A program made the position numbers and the translations under genes. Source: DATELY01 sp035276085 (lineage in GTDB: Bacteria; Pseudomonadota; Gammaproteobacteria; Steroidobacterales; Steroidobacteraceae). From it: a stretch of DNA of 24,425 nt. Positions 1-8,423 of this stretch are shown here, one piece after another. The notes under the pieces are model-generated. The model was not told where the DNA came from. It did no database searches and worked only from the letters and a program-made list of their open reading frames with translations. The stretch spans positions 1-24,425 of the forward strand of contig DATELY010000059.1 of the NCBI GenBank assembly GCA_035276085.1, written 5' to 3'. Positions within the stretch are counted from its first letter, which is position 1. Each line of letters opens with the position of its first letter.

Positions 1-1
1 T

Positions 2-361
2 TACTACGGCAACCCGCGCCTGAAAAATCCCAATCTGGCGGAAGTCAAACAGCCTCCCTTCTACGCCATCAAGCTGGGACTCAGCGACCTGGGGACGAAC
101 GGCGGACTGTTGACCAATCCCAATGCGCAAGTGCTGGACAAAAACGGAAGGGTTATTCCCGGCCTCTATGCGGCGGGCAACAGCAGTGCGTCGATCATGG
201 GCTACAGCTATGCAGGTGCTGGCGCGACGATCGGGCCGGCGATGACATTCGGCTGGATTGCGGCCAATACATGTGCGGGCCTCGTCAACTCCGCACGCCA
301 AGCAGATGCCTCACAACAAGAGGCTCCCGCGCCGACCCGGTTTTCGCAGATGGTCGGTTGA
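2..361 (+). CDS. FAD-binding dehydrogenase, 3-ketosteroid-delta1-dehydrogenase-like (C-terminal part)
   Basis: The frame is open from base 2 to a TGA at 359-361; the 5' part lies outside the window. The visible 119 residues match the C-terminal FAD-binding end of the 3-oxosteroid 1-dehydrogenase/fumarate-reductase flavoprotein family. They contain a PFYAIKLGLSDLGTNGGL-type stretch, then VIPGLYAAGNSSASIMG and GAGATIGPAMTFGWIAA, the flavin-contacting segments of this family. KstD enzymes introduce a C1-C2 double bond into ring A of 3-ketosteroids, but other FAD-dependent desaturases share this tail, so the substrate is not proven. It ends 8 bp from the stop of the convergent SDR gene, which leaves almost no room for a separate terminator. 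The neighbouring CoA ligase, PhyH-like enzyme and TonB receptor support a catabolic role. Confidence 0.85.
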   Translation, partial: YYGNPRLKNPNLAEVKQPPFYAIKLGLSDLGTNGGLLTNPNAQVLDKNGRVIPGLYAAGNSSASIMGYSYAGAGATIGPAMTFGWIAANTCAGLVNSARQADASQQEAPAPTRFSQMVG

Positions 362-369
362 GCGATCTG

Positions 370-1122
370 CTATCCGGCGCTGGCCCCGCCATCTGTCGCT
401 ATGCAGGCGCCGTGAATGTTTCGTGCTCTATCAGAGGCGAGATAGACGATCAGATCGGCGACATCGGCGGGTTCGGCCGCAGGTCTGATGCCGGCGTAAC
501 GCGCGAGCAGGGCGAAGTCCGCATCGCTTGGAAAGCTTTCGTTTTTCATGATGTTCGTGTTGATGCCGCCCGGTGCCACTGCGTTGATGCGCACGGGTTG
601 GTGTATGAATTCCATGGCCAGCGACTTCGTCATCTGGATCAGGCCAGCCTTGCTCGCGCTGTAGGGAACCACGTAAGCCCCTCCCATGAGGCCGGTCAGC
701 GAAGCAACATTGACGATGTTGCCTTTGCGGGAGATCAAGTGCGGGATCGCCGCCTGGGACAACCAGAAAGGCGCGGCGAGATTGACGCTCATGATCAAAT
801 TCCACAGCGCTTCCGACACTGCCGTGGCGTGAGAGGCGCCCAGAACACCCGCCACGTTGCACAGCACGTCGATGCCGCCGAATCGTTCAACCGCGCGGCT
901 GATGACATCGATGCAGGCGTCGCGCTGGCTCAAGTCGACGCTCAGTGTCAGGCATCGGGATGAAGAGTCTGGCAGGCTCGCAGCAACAGCCATCAAGCCG
1001 GCCTCATCTTTGTCCACCAGACACACGAGTGCGCCCTCGCGTGCGAACTGCTCGGCGCAGGCGCGTCCCAGCCCGCTCGCGGCGCCGGTGATCACGATGA
1101 CTTTGTCTTGAAATTCTCGCAC
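370..1122 (-). CDS. SDR-family NAD(P)-dependent oxidoreductase
   Basis: This is a classical short-chain dehydrogenase/reductase of 250 residues, the usual family length. The N-terminal Rossmann motif TGAASGLG is at residues 12-19. An Asp after the second strand (VDKD, near residue 37) favours NAD(H) over NADP(H). The NNAG motif is altered to NVAG near 89-92. The catalytic Ser141, Tyr154 and Lys158 (YSASK) are all visible. The start is a GTG at 1122; on the minus strand GGGGAGG lies four bases upstream, and the nearby ATG is out of frame. It probably oxidises a hydroxyl or reduces a keto group on the substrate of the surrounding cluster, for example as a hydroxysteroid dehydrogenase, but the exact substrate is not readable. 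It is divergent from the acyl-CoA synthetase across a 170-bp gap. Confidence 0.92.
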   Translation of the reverse strand: MREFQDKVIVITGAASGLGRACAEQFAREGALVCLVDKDEAGLMAVAASLPDSSSRCLTLSVDLSQRDACIDVISRAVERFGGIDVLCNVAGVLGASHATAVSEALWNLIMSVNLAAPFWLSQAAIPHLISRKGNIVNVASLTGLMGGAYVVPYSASKAGLIQMTKSLAMEFIHQPVRINAVAPGGINTNIMKNESFPSDADFALLARYAGIRPAAEPADVADLIVYLASDRARNIHGACIATDGGASAG

Positions 1123-1215
1123 TCATCCTCCCCAGGCTGCCAGCAAACAGCCGCTTGCGATTGGCCCAACCGGCACTCGAGCCTGCAGCTTGCAGCGCTT
1201 TGTCCGCTGCCGGAA

Positions 1216-1261
1216 CCTTTCTTTCGAAAGGCGTTGATGAGCATGCAATGGCTTTATAAAG
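1216..1261. promoter_or_regulatory. Possible promoter/operator region between SDR and acyl-CoA synthetase genes
   Basis: The 170-bp gap between divergent genes carries CCTTTC-N4-GAAAGG (1216-1231, containing the palindrome CTTTCGAAAG) and a second 10-bp palindrome CTTTATAAAG (1252-1261). TTGATG (1234-1239) followed 15 bp later by TATAAA (1255-1260) could be a weak promoter reading rightward. The two palindromes share the CTTT..AAAG ends and are 31 bp apart centre to centre, as expected for regulator half-sites. No regulator gene is nearby, so this is a suggestion only. Confidence 0.3.
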
Positions 1262-1292
1262 AGCCGGAGATCACCGCTCAAACGGATGTGGT

Positions 1293-2921
1293 ATGACAAA
1301 CAGTCCTGCAACCGCTCAGAGAGCGCAGCCGCTGACCCTGGCCGCGATCGTCGAGGCACGTGCCAAGACGGTCGCGGACCGAAAAGCCGTGTTGATCGAC
1401 CACCATGAGGTCACGTATGGAGACCTCTGGCGCAAAGCCGAAGTGCGCGCGCGCCAGATGCTGCGGGTTGGCGTGCAGCCGGGAGATCGCGTCGGCGTAT
1501 TGCTGCCGAACTGCCAAGCGTATCTCGAGATCGTATTGGGCGCGGCCATGATCGGCGCTGTCTGTGTGCCGATGAACATGCGCTACAAGTCGCGCGAGCT
1601 GCGGCATTTGATCATCGATTCCGGCATGTCGATGCTGTACACCCTGCAGGCGGTCGAGGAAGTGGTCGATTTCGCATCGCTGCTGGTTGAGGCACTTCCC
1701 GAACTTGCCAAGGCGAGCGATCGCTACACGCTCACCCCGGCTGACGCGCCCAATCTCAAGGCGATCGTCGCGCTCGATGCGGCAAACGCGTTCATGCTGC
1801 TGGATACGGAACTGGCGCGCCATGCGGGTGCGCTGCCGGCACCCCCGACGCCCGAACAGCCGTTGCTGATCATGTACACCTCCGGCACGACATCCAATCC
1901 CAAGGGCTGCATCGTGCCGAATCGCGCGATCGTCTCGAATGCCTGGGCGATCGTCGATGCGTTCAACATCGGCACGGACGACGTGTGGTGGTGCCCGCTG
2001 CCGATGTTCCACATCGGCGGGCTCCTCTTCGTCATTACGATGCTGGCTGCTGGCGGCCTGTATTCCGGCGTAGGCCATTTCGACGCGGCCAAGGCGGTCG
2101 AAGCAATCGCGCGAACGCCGCCGACGGTGTTCTATCCCCTGTTCCCGACGATCACGCTGCCCATCATCGATCATCCGCGCTTCGCTCAGCTCGATCACAG
2201 CAAGATGCGATACATGTTCAACCTGGCGCCGGAGGGTTTGCAGCGCCGCGTCCAGGCATTCGTTCCGCATGCGCCGATTCTGGGCGCCTTCGGCATGACG
2301 GAAACCTGCGGCACCGTGTGCTACGGCGCACCGGATGATCCGCAGGACAAGCGCTACAACACCTGCGGCCGCCCGCTGCCCGGATGGAGCTTGAAGATCG
2401 TCGATCCGGCGACGCACGCGGAGGTCGCCTGTGGCGAGCGGGGCGAGATCGCGGTGCGGGGTGTCGGCCTGTTCGGCGGATACTTCAACCAGCCAGAGAT
2501 GACCCGCCGGCAGCATTTGCCGGATGGCTACTTTCTCACCGGCGATGTCGGCTCAGTGGATGAGGACGGGCGCTTGAGCTTTCATGGCCGTTTCAAGGAT
2601 CAGCTCAAGGTCGGCGGCGAGAACGTCGCCGCGCTGGAAGTGGAGTCGTTTCTGATGACGCATCCGGCGGTCGCGCTGGCACAAGTCGTCGGCGTGCCGG
2701 ATGAGAAGTATGGCGAGGTCGTGGCGGCCTTCATCGAACTCAAGGAAGGGGCGATAGCAACCGACCAGGACATCATCGGTTTCTGCAGCAACAAGATCGC
2801 ACGGTTCAAGATCCCGCGGTATGTCCGCTTCAGGAGCGAATGGCCGATGTCGGCCACCAAGATCGTGAAGTATCGCTTGCGCGAGGCGCTGGAGGCCGAA
2901 CTGTTCGGCGGCTTGCGATAG
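1293..2921 (+). CDS. Acyl-CoA synthetase (AMP-binding, ANL superfamily)
   Basis: This 542-residue protein has the full length of an ATP-dependent acyl-CoA ligase, which adenylates a carboxylic acid and then forms the CoA thioester in the cytoplasm. The ATP-binding loop MYTSGTTSNPKG lies at residues 194-205. The acyl-adenylate motif GAFGMTETCG is at 331-340, the YFLTGDVG motif (Asp binding the ribose) at 413-420, and the hinge GRFKDQLKVGGENV at 432-445. A C-terminal MSATKIVKYRLR segment (519-530) carries the candidate catalytic Lys. In this setting the likely substrate is a steroid or terpenoid side-chain acid or a ring-degradation acid, but specificity cannot be read from sequence. The start is ATG with only a weak purine-rich sequence upstream. 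Confidence 0.93.
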   Translation: MTNSPATAQRAQPLTLAAIVEARAKTVADRKAVLIDHHEVTYGDLWRKAEVRARQMLRVGVQPGDRVGVLLPNCQAYLEIVLGAAMIGAVCVPMNMRYKSRELRHLIIDSGMSMLYTLQAVEEVVDFASLLVEALPELAKASDRYTLTPADAPNLKAIVALDAANAFMLLDTELARHAGALPAPPTPEQPLLIMYTSGTTSNPKGCIVPNRAIVSNAWAIVDAFNIGTDDVWWCPLPMFHIGGLLFVITMLAAGGLYSGVGHFDAAKAVEAIARTPPTVFYPLFPTITLPIIDHPRFAQLDHSKMRYMFNLAPEGLQRRVQAFVPHAPILGAFGMTETCGTVCYGAPDDPQDKRYNTCGRPLPGWSLKIVDPATHAEVACGERGEIAVRGVGLFGGYFNQPEMTRRQHLPDGYFLTGDVGSVDEDGRLSFHGRFKDQLKVGGENVAALEVESFLMTHPAVALAQVVGVPDEKYGEVVAAFIELKEGAIATDQDIIGFCSNKIARFKIPRYVRFRSEWPMSATKIVKYRLREALEAELFGGLR

Positions 2922-3067
2922 TGGAACGTGTCGATATCACATACGAGAAATCGATGTGATCAGGCGGTTGCGGCGTGTCACGCCATTCCATGGGTTGGAA
3001 TGACTGCTACATACTTTGGACGGTGAAAATGCCAGGTGCGCGCCAGATGCATTGGCCAACGCACTGC

Positions 3068-3076
3068 AAGGGGGAG
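3068..3076 (+). promoter_or_regulatory. Strong Shine-Dalgarno sequence deciding the start of the PhyH-like gene
   Basis: AAGGGGGAG sits immediately upstream of an in-frame GTG at 3079. This argues for the GTG rather than the upstream TTG at 3016, which has no ribosome-binding site. Confidence 0.55.
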
Positions 3077-3078
3077 TC

Positions 3079-3876
3079 GTGACAGTCGGTAAAGCGAACG
3101 TCCGTTGCGTCACGGATGAAGAGGTTGAAACGTTTTTCGAGAACGGCTGGGTCAAACTTCCGCGTTTGATCGACGGCGCGAGCGCTGCGCTGCTTCTCGA
3201 GCGAGCAAAAAGCGTCTTCGGCGAGGATGGGCGCAAGGGGCTCGATCGCACGGCCCTGACGGAAAATTGGCAGCAGTGGTTTCGATCCCATTTCGGTGCC
3301 GATCAGCTGGGCGATGACGTCGAGTCGATGGCTCACTCCAGTGTGCTGGGGGAGAACGTGGCCCGTCTTTACGGCCGAGACAGTCCCATTCGCCTGCTGC
3401 TGAACAACTTCCAGGTCAAGCTGCCTCAGGACAGCGGCGTTGGAGAGGCCACGCAGTTTCATCAGGACACGCCCGGATTCCAGTATCTCGAAGGCGCCGT
3501 CATTTCGGTCTGGGTCGCCCTCGACGAAGTGACGCAAGACATGGGCGGGCTGCAATTTCGGACTGGCTCGCACAAGCTCGGCAGCCTGGGCACCATGCAA
3601 GGGTGGCAGTCACGTCTGAACGCCTTTCCACTGAGCGCTCCGATGGTGTTGGAACCCGGAGATGCAACGGCCCACATCGAGTACATGTATCACGGCACAG
3701 GTCCCAACAAGACCCATCGCCCGCGCTGGTCATGGACGGCCATCATCGGACCGGGAGATGCGCGTTACACGGGTGCAAAGAGCCCGTATGCCGATCATCT
3801 CGGTATCCAGCCCGGCGCAGTATTCGACCACCCTTCAGTCCCTCTCATCTACACGCCCGCGCACGCAACATGCTGA
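3079..3876 (+). CDS. Phytanoyl-CoA dioxygenase (PhyH) family protein
   Basis: From the GTG at 3079 this is a 265-residue member of the Fe(II)/2-oxoglutarate-dependent PhyH family. These enzymes hydroxylate acyl-CoA or other hydrophobic substrates using O2 and 2-oxoglutarate. The iron-binding HxD motif is FHQD (His128, Asp130). It is followed by the family's GGLQFRTGSHKLG segment (156-168). The distal His is probably His205 in YHGTGPN, with Arg214 or Arg216 as the 2-oxoglutarate contact. The frame can be extended to a TTG at 3016, but that has no ribosome-binding site, whereas AAGGGGGAG precedes the GTG. The last codons overlap the start of the downstream DapB-like gene by 7 bases, so the two are probably translated together. 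The substrate is unknown; an oxygenation step in the same catabolic route is inferred. Confidence 0.85.
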   Translation: MTVGKANVRCVTDEEVETFFENGWVKLPRLIDGASAALLLERAKSVFGEDGRKGLDRTALTENWQQWFRSHFGADQLGDDVESMAHSSVLGENVARLYGRDSPIRLLLNNFQVKLPQDSGVGEATQFHQDTPGFQYLEGAVISVWVALDEVTQDMGGLQFRTGSHKLGSLGTMQGWQSRLNAFPLSAPMVLEPGDATAHIEYMYHGTGPNKTHRPRWSWTAIIGPGDARYTGAKSPYADHLGIQPGAVFDHPSVPLIYTPAHATC

Positions 3877-4931
3877 AGGTCATACAGTGGGGCACAGGCG
3901 CCACCGGCAAGCTCACGGCCAAGGCCGTGCAGAAAGCGTCGGACCTGGAACTGGTCGGGTGCTACACCACCAGCGCTCACAAGAACGGACGCGATGTCGG
4001 CGATATCTGCGGTACCTCGCCGATGGGAGTGAAGGCGACGACCAGCAGGGAAGACATTTTTGCGATGCCCGCCGACTGCGTGCTCTACATGACGATGGAA
4101 GAGTTCACGGTCGACAGGGCCTTGGGCGATATCTGCAGGTTGCTGTCGTCGGGCAAGAATGTCATTTCCACCGCAGCCACGATTCTCTTTCACCCCAAGG
4201 CCATCGGCCAGGAAGCGGTGGATCGGCTGGAGGCCGCGTGTCGAGAGGGGGGCACCCGCTATTTCGGCACGGGCATCGAGCCAGGTTGGGCGAGCGTCAC
4301 GCTGCCGCTGCTGATTTCCGGCGTTGTGGCGCGCATCGATTCGATCCTCATACAGGAAATTCTGGACTACCGCGCCTACGCGACGACCGCGAGTATGTTC
4401 GACATGATGGGGTTTGGCGCCAAGCCGCCTGAACCGCAGGCTCCGATGATCATGCCCCTGCATCAGGCCGCACCCTACAGCGCACCGCTGATGATGCTGG
4501 CGGATGCGCTGGGCTTTACGATCGACAACGTGATCTTCGAATCGGATGTTGCCGTCGCGGAACGGGATCTCGAAGTCGCAGCGGGACGCATCGCCGCAGG
4601 AACGGTTTCAGCCAAGCACTATGCCTTCACGGCGATGGTCGATGGCAAGCCCAAGGTCAAGATCGAACACTTCACGCGTGCCGGCGATCCGGGTCCCATC
4701 GACTGGCCGTTGGGCCAAGGCTTTTACATCACCATCCGCGGCGAACCGTCGATGAAGCTATCCGTGGACTTGGCGCTGCACGGCAATCAGCCGACCGACG
4801 ACGGGGCACTCATCGCCGCGATGCATGTCGTCCACGCAATCGAGCCGGTGTGCGCGGCTCCTGTGGGAATTCGCTCCGTCCTGGATCTTCCTCCCATCAT
4901 CGGGCGCGGTGTCATGACACGGAGGTTGTGA
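3870..4931 (+). CDS. DapB-like NAD(P)-dependent oxidoreductase (dihydrodipicolinate reductase family)
   Basis: This 353-residue protein starts at the ATG at 3870, inside the last codons of the PhyH-like gene. The N-terminal Rossmann motif WGTGATG is at residues 7-13. The rest resembles the dihydrodipicolinate-reductase-like / 2,4-diaminopentanoate-dehydrogenase-like family, which is longer than true DapB. A conserved YFGTGIEPGW segment lies in the middle. Many such proteins are annotated as dihydrodipicolinate reductase, but the length and context make a lysine-biosynthesis role unlikely. The coupling to a PhyH-like oxygenase and the neighbouring CoA ligase suggest a redox step on a catabolic intermediate. 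The reading frame can be extended upstream to 3603, but that part only overlaps the PhyH coding sequence in another frame and is rejected. Confidence 0.85.
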   Translation: MLKVIQWGTGATGKLTAKAVQKASDLELVGCYTTSAHKNGRDVGDICGTSPMGVKATTSREDIFAMPADCVLYMTMEEFTVDRALGDICRLLSSGKNVISTAATILFHPKAIGQEAVDRLEAACREGGTRYFGTGIEPGWASVTLPLLISGVVARIDSILIQEILDYRAYATTASMFDMMGFGAKPPEPQAPMIMPLHQAAPYSAPLMMLADALGFTIDNVIFESDVAVAERDLEVAAGRIAAGTVSAKHYAFTAMVDGKPKVKIEHFTRAGDPGPIDWPLGQGFYITIRGEPSMKLSVDLALHGNQPTDDGALIAAMHVVHAIEPVCAAPVGIRSVLDLPPIIGRGVMTRRL

Positions 4932-5305
4932 TGCAGGCGACTGGCGCTGCGCGCTAGCGAATCAGGGCCGCTGAGCAACAACATCATCCATGTGATATTC
5001 GACGCCGACGCCCCGCCTGCGGCGCTGTTGCATGGCCCATCCGATGTATCTTCTATTCATCACGTCACGGGGGGCGCCTCGGAGATTCAGTGTCTTCATA
5101 TTCCGAGGGGACATCATGGATATGCGATTCAAAGACACCAGACATAGCGGACAAAGCGTGTCCCACGGATGGCTTGGGCATGCAACCGCTTGGACCCTTC
5201 AACCATCCTGACTTTACGACCGTGCATCCATGAATTTGCGGCAGCCAAGACGCTAGGCAACCAAATCAACGACGCCGCCAGAGCGAGCAACTAAGGGGGA
5301 AAATC
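4932..5305. other. 374-bp intergenic region upstream of the TonB receptor
   Basis: No recognisable gene is present. The region must contain the receptor's promoter and leader, but no convincing -35/-10 pair or operator stood out. The only coding-like element is a 31-codon frame at 5116-5211, ATG to TGA, preceded by GAGGGG five bases upstream. Its product has no recognised features and could be chance. The receptor's own ribosome-binding site AAGGGGGA lies at 5293-5300. Confidence 0.5.
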
Positions 5306-7672
5306 ATGAACTCACAAATCAAGCTAAGAAGAATCATCGTGCCCGGGATCTCGGCAATTGCGATGCTGCCGATTTCCGACGTGCTGGCGCAGTCCCGGGA
5401 AAGGACGGGGATCGAAGAGATTGTGGTCACCGCTCAGCGGCGGGAGCAAAGCATTCAGGACGTACCGATCGCAGTTTCTGCGGTGACGGCAGAAGCCATT
5501 GAGGTCAATCGCGTCACAAGCGTCATGGATCTGGCCCAACTCGCGCCCAATCTGTCCCTGCGCGAGACGGCTGGTGGTATCGGCGTGCCGAACTTCTCAA
5601 TGCGAGGTGCGGTGAGCTATGGATCTGTTCCGGGTTCGGACAAACCTATTTCGTTGTACATGGATGGCGTCTACATCGGGAACACGTTCGGATCGTCGTT
5701 CGAGCTCCCCGATATCGAGCGAATCGAAGTGCTGCGGGGTCCGCAGGGTACGCTCTTTGGCCGCAATGCCACGGCCGGTGCAATTCACGTGATTACCAAG
5801 GAGCCGTCAGGCGAGCTCGGCTTCCACCAATTACTCACCGCTGGCAATTACGACCAGTTTCGCTCTTCGACGCGGATTGATCTTCCCGCGTGGCACAACT
5901 TCAGCGCGTCGGTGAGCTACACCCTCAACCAGCGCGATGGCGACATGCGTAACCTTGGCGCGGGCGCAGTCTGGGATCGCACAGGACCCAACACAGGTCA
6001 GGGCATCGCGACATCTCCCAAAAGACTCGGCGACCAGGATGCTGACGCCGTGTTCGTGGCATTGAAATATGAGCCAAGCGAGCGTTTCAAAGCCGTCTAC
6101 AAATATGACTGGACGCAAAACGACTTCACCCCGGAAGGGACTGCTCTCGTTGCGCCGTCGCCTGAGCGCCTCGGACCGTTCGGTGATGCATTTGCGGCGG
6201 CTCTTGCAGCAACCCCCATGCCCATCGCGGGTGACAGCCGACCGAAGGCGGTGAACAACGCATTTTCGACGCCGGGCCATTCGGAGGTGCAAGGTCACAA
6301 TCTGACGTTGACGTTCACGCCCAGCGAGGACATCGATTTGACGCTGAAGAACATCCTCGCGTACCGCAAGGCCAATGTCTTCGCCAATGCAGACATCACC
6401 GGGGCCAGTGGTCTCGTGGTGAACAAGGCTGTTGCCGACGTGCTGGCGGTTCAGTCAGGGTTTCCTGCAGGGTCCTTCGACATGCTTATCGGGTCCCCCT
6501 ATGTCGCGGGCGCTTCCTCGGTAAAGGCCTCCATCGAGCAGTGGAGCGAGGAGGTTCAATTCGTACTGAATGTGGCACCGTTCACTTTGACTGGCGGCCT
6601 TTACTACTATGAAGACGACACCTTCAATGGCGCTCCCGATGGCCTGACATCGCCCATTTTCCTTTCGCCTGTTCCGGGTGGCGCCCTCTTCACTGGCCAG
6701 CGGTTTTTTTCCAAAAATGACGCAAAGTCCAAGGCCGCTTACGCCCAGGCCGAGTGGAGTGTCACCGATCAAGTCGACCTTCTCGCGGGCTACCGGTATA
6801 CCAAGGACGAGAAATCAGGGGAGAATTTCACTTACGCCTTCGGCACACAGTTCAATTCGGAGTTCGACTACGACGATTCCAGAGGTTCGTACATGTTGGG
6901 GGTGAACTATCGCCCGACTGATAACCTATTAACGTACGCCAAGTATTCGACCGGCTTCGTGTCGGGAGGGTCCGTCGCCGGTCTGGATTTTCCCGTGGAA
7001 AAAGTGAAAGCGTGGGAGGCGGGCGTGAAAGGTGACTTCTTGGACGGGCGAGTTCGTGCCAATCTCGCGCTGTTCAACGCGGACTATAAAGATGTCCAAA
7101 CGGTAATCGCAGGCCTCACGCTCAATCCCCCACGCCCTGACATCACCACTGCCATCGTTCCGGAAGGAGATCTCGACACGCAGGGTGTCGAGCTTGAAGT
7201 GACTGCGCAGCCAATCAACGCGCTCACTCTAGGCGGCTCTGTCGGTTATACCGATACCAAGTGGAGCAATGTCAATCCGTTCGTACGTGATCCAGCCACG
7301 ACCGTAGGTACTGCGAGGCCGCGTTGGACCGCCGATCTCTCGGCGCTGTATGAGACGAACCCACTGTTCGGTGAGGCCAGCATGTCGTACAACGTCAACG
7401 TGACCTATCGTGACAAGATGCGCACCTTGGATGACAACACGTTGCCAGCCTCCTATGGTCCGATCGTCTCATCGGACGAACTGGTCAAGTTGAATGCCCG
7501 AATTGCTCTGAGGAATATCAAGATCGGTGGTGCAAGTGCGGAGGTCGCGCTGTGGGGTAAAAACCTGACCGATGCCGACAATCCCACTTTCCCTATCGAC
7601 TGGAACTACCTGGGCTCAACCACCTATGAAAGGGCTCGCACCTACGGTGTCGACCTGATCTTCGATTTCTGA
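5306..7672 (+). CDS. TonB-dependent outer-membrane receptor
   Basis: This 788-residue protein is a TonB-dependent receptor, an outer-membrane gate that imports large or scarce substrates using energy passed by TonB. A signal peptide covers residues 1-28 (cleavage after VLA). The TonB box EEIVVTAQ follows at 37-44. The plug domain contains VPIAVSAVTAEAI, SVMDLAQLAPNL and IERIEVLRGPQGTLFGRNATAGAI, all hallmarks of the family. The long C-terminal part is a beta-barrel ending in Phe (LIFDF), the usual outer-membrane insertion signal. AAGGGGGA five bases upstream supports the ATG. The plug and barrel type is that of Sphingomonas/Steroidobacter-like receptors that accompany catabolic genes rather than siderophore loci, so uptake of a hydrophobic carbon source is inferred. 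Confidence 0.95.
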   Translation: MNSQIKLRRIIVPGISAIAMLPISDVLAQSRERTGIEEIVVTAQRREQSIQDVPIAVSAVTAEAIEVNRVTSVMDLAQLAPNLSLRETAGGIGVPNFSMRGAVSYGSVPGSDKPISLYMDGVYIGNTFGSSFELPDIERIEVLRGPQGTLFGRNATAGAIHVITKEPSGELGFHQLLTAGNYDQFRSSTRIDLPAWHNFSASVSYTLNQRDGDMRNLGAGAVWDRTGPNTGQGIATSPKRLGDQDADAVFVALKYEPSERFKAVYKYDWTQNDFTPEGTALVAPSPERLGPFGDAFAAALAATPMPIAGDSRPKAVNNAFSTPGHSEVQGHNLTLTFTPSEDIDLTLKNILAYRKANVFANADITGASGLVVNKAVADVLAVQSGFPAGSFDMLIGSPYVAGASSVKASIEQWSEEVQFVLNVAPFTLTGGLYYYEDDTFNGAPDGLTSPIFLSPVPGGALFTGQRFFSKNDAKSKAAYAQAEWSVTDQVDLLAGYRYTKDEKSGENFTYAFGTQFNSEFDYDDSRGSYMLGVNYRPTDNLLTYAKYSTGFVSGGSVAGLDFPVEKVKAWEAGVKGDFLDGRVRANLALFNADYKDVQTVIAGLTLNPPRPDITTAIVPEGDLDTQGVELEVTAQPINALTLGGSVGYTDTKWSNVNPFVRDPATTVGTARPRWTADLSALYETNPLFGEASMSYNVNVTYRDKMRTLDDNTLPASYGPIVSSDELVKLNARIALRNIKIGGASAEVALWGKNLTDADNPTFPIDWNYLGSTTYERARTYGVDLIFDF

Positions 7673-7707
7673 CGCAAATCACTCAGACCTCCAGGAACGA
7701 TGGACAG

Positions 7708-7745
7708 GCGGCGTGCGGCGATGAGCGGCACGCCGCATCTGTTTC
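7708..7745 (+). terminator. Probable intrinsic terminator after the TonB receptor
   Basis: GCGGCGTGC (7708-7716) and GCACGCCGC (7728-7736) form a perfect 9-bp GC-rich stem with an 11-base loop, 36 bases after the receptor stop. The following ATCTGTTTCTG is only moderately T-rich, so termination may be incomplete. Confidence 0.55.
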
Positions 7746-7967
7746 TGGGTCTGTAATCCGAGAACGAGCCTGCTCACAGGAGGCCTGAAGCGTTCTTCAG
7801 GAATGCCCAAGGAGCGGCCCACCGTGATGGGTGCTTTGGTCCTTGGCGGTCCGTGTTGGCAATTCTTCGCCCGGAACTACCACCGTCGTGTCCGCGAGTT
7901 CCCCGATGGCCGGGAACGGTTGTGGCGCTCACAGTCCAGTGACTTCAAGTGCTCAAGGTGTGCGCCC
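7746..7967. other. Leader region of the first cytochrome c gene
   Basis: No gene is supported here, although the cytochrome reading frame extends upstream to 7803. Two small hairpins are present: CCTGAAG-CGTT-CTTCAGG (7784-7801), a 7-bp stem with a four-base loop, and GTTCCC-N8-GGGAAC (7898-7917). Neither is followed by a T run. They could be operators or leader structures; no assignment is made. Confidence 0.3.
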
Positions 7968-8423
7968 ATGCGTGTCGCAAGGTACGTCACTGGCCTGATG
8001 CTGCTCGGAACGGTTGCGGGCCCTGTTCATGCGTCGGAGTTCCTGCTCATGTCGGGCAAGGAACTGTATGGACGTTTCTGTACCTCCTGCCATGGAGACG
8101 AGGGCCGCGGAGACGGACCGGTCGCGCGATTCCTCAATGTGGAAGTGCCGGATCTCACATTGATCGCGCGCCGCCAGGGCGGCAAGTATCCCTATGAGCG
8201 CATCGAGAAGATCATCGACGGCCGATTCATCATTGGAGCTCACGGCACGCGCACGATGCCGGTGTGGGGAGAGGAGCTCGGACGCGCCCAGCTCGGCGAC
8301 CCGAAAGCTGAAGAAGTGACGCGGACGGCCGTTGAGCGCTTGTCCGATTACCTGTGGACGATCCAGAAAGTGGGTCCTGATGCCCCGATCAAGGCCGTAC
8401 CGAACGAAGAGCGCAGGCGATGA
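7968..8423 (+). CDS. Periplasmic c-type cytochrome
   Basis: The frame is open from 7803, but the credible start is the ATG at 7968. It is preceded by AAGGTG and gives a clean signal peptide (residues 1-22, cleavage after VHA). The mature protein of about 129 residues has one haem-binding CTSCH (Cys38, Cys41, His42). A likely axial Met97 lies in TRTMPVWGE. The GRGDGPVARFL and DLTLIARRQGGKYP segments place it with small single-haem cytochromes of the cbb3-subunit/cytochrome c6-like class. It is closely similar in layout to the lipoprotein cytochrome at 17779-18192. It carries electrons in the periplasm; the partner is unknown. The decayed YjdF-like gene follows directly. Confidence 0.88.
   Translation: MRVARYVTGLMLLGTVAGPVHASEFLLMSGKELYGRFCTSCHGDEGRGDGPVARFLNVEVPDLTLIARRQGGKYPYERIEKIIDGRFIIGAHGTRTMPVWGEELGRAQLGDPKAEEVTRTAVERLSDYLWTIQKVGPDAPIKAVPNEERRR

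Noticed and set aside
271..963. Plus-strand frame of 230 codons opposite the SDR gene
   Set aside because: The SDR on the minus strand has all catalytic motifs; the opposing frame has none.
1278..2516. Long minus-strand open frame (412 codons) opposite the acyl-CoA synthetase
   Set aside because: It is Arg/His/Asp-rich with no family resemblance and lies wholly on the antisense of a clear ligase gene, as expected in GC-rich DNA.
3603..3869. Upstream extension of the DapB-like gene
   Set aside because: It overlaps the PhyH coding sequence in another frame, and the Rossmann motif starts right after the ATG at 3870.
7803..7967. Upstream extension of the first cytochrome c gene
   Set aside because: It would put about 55 polar residues before a good signal peptide; the ATG at 7968 has its own ribosome-binding site.
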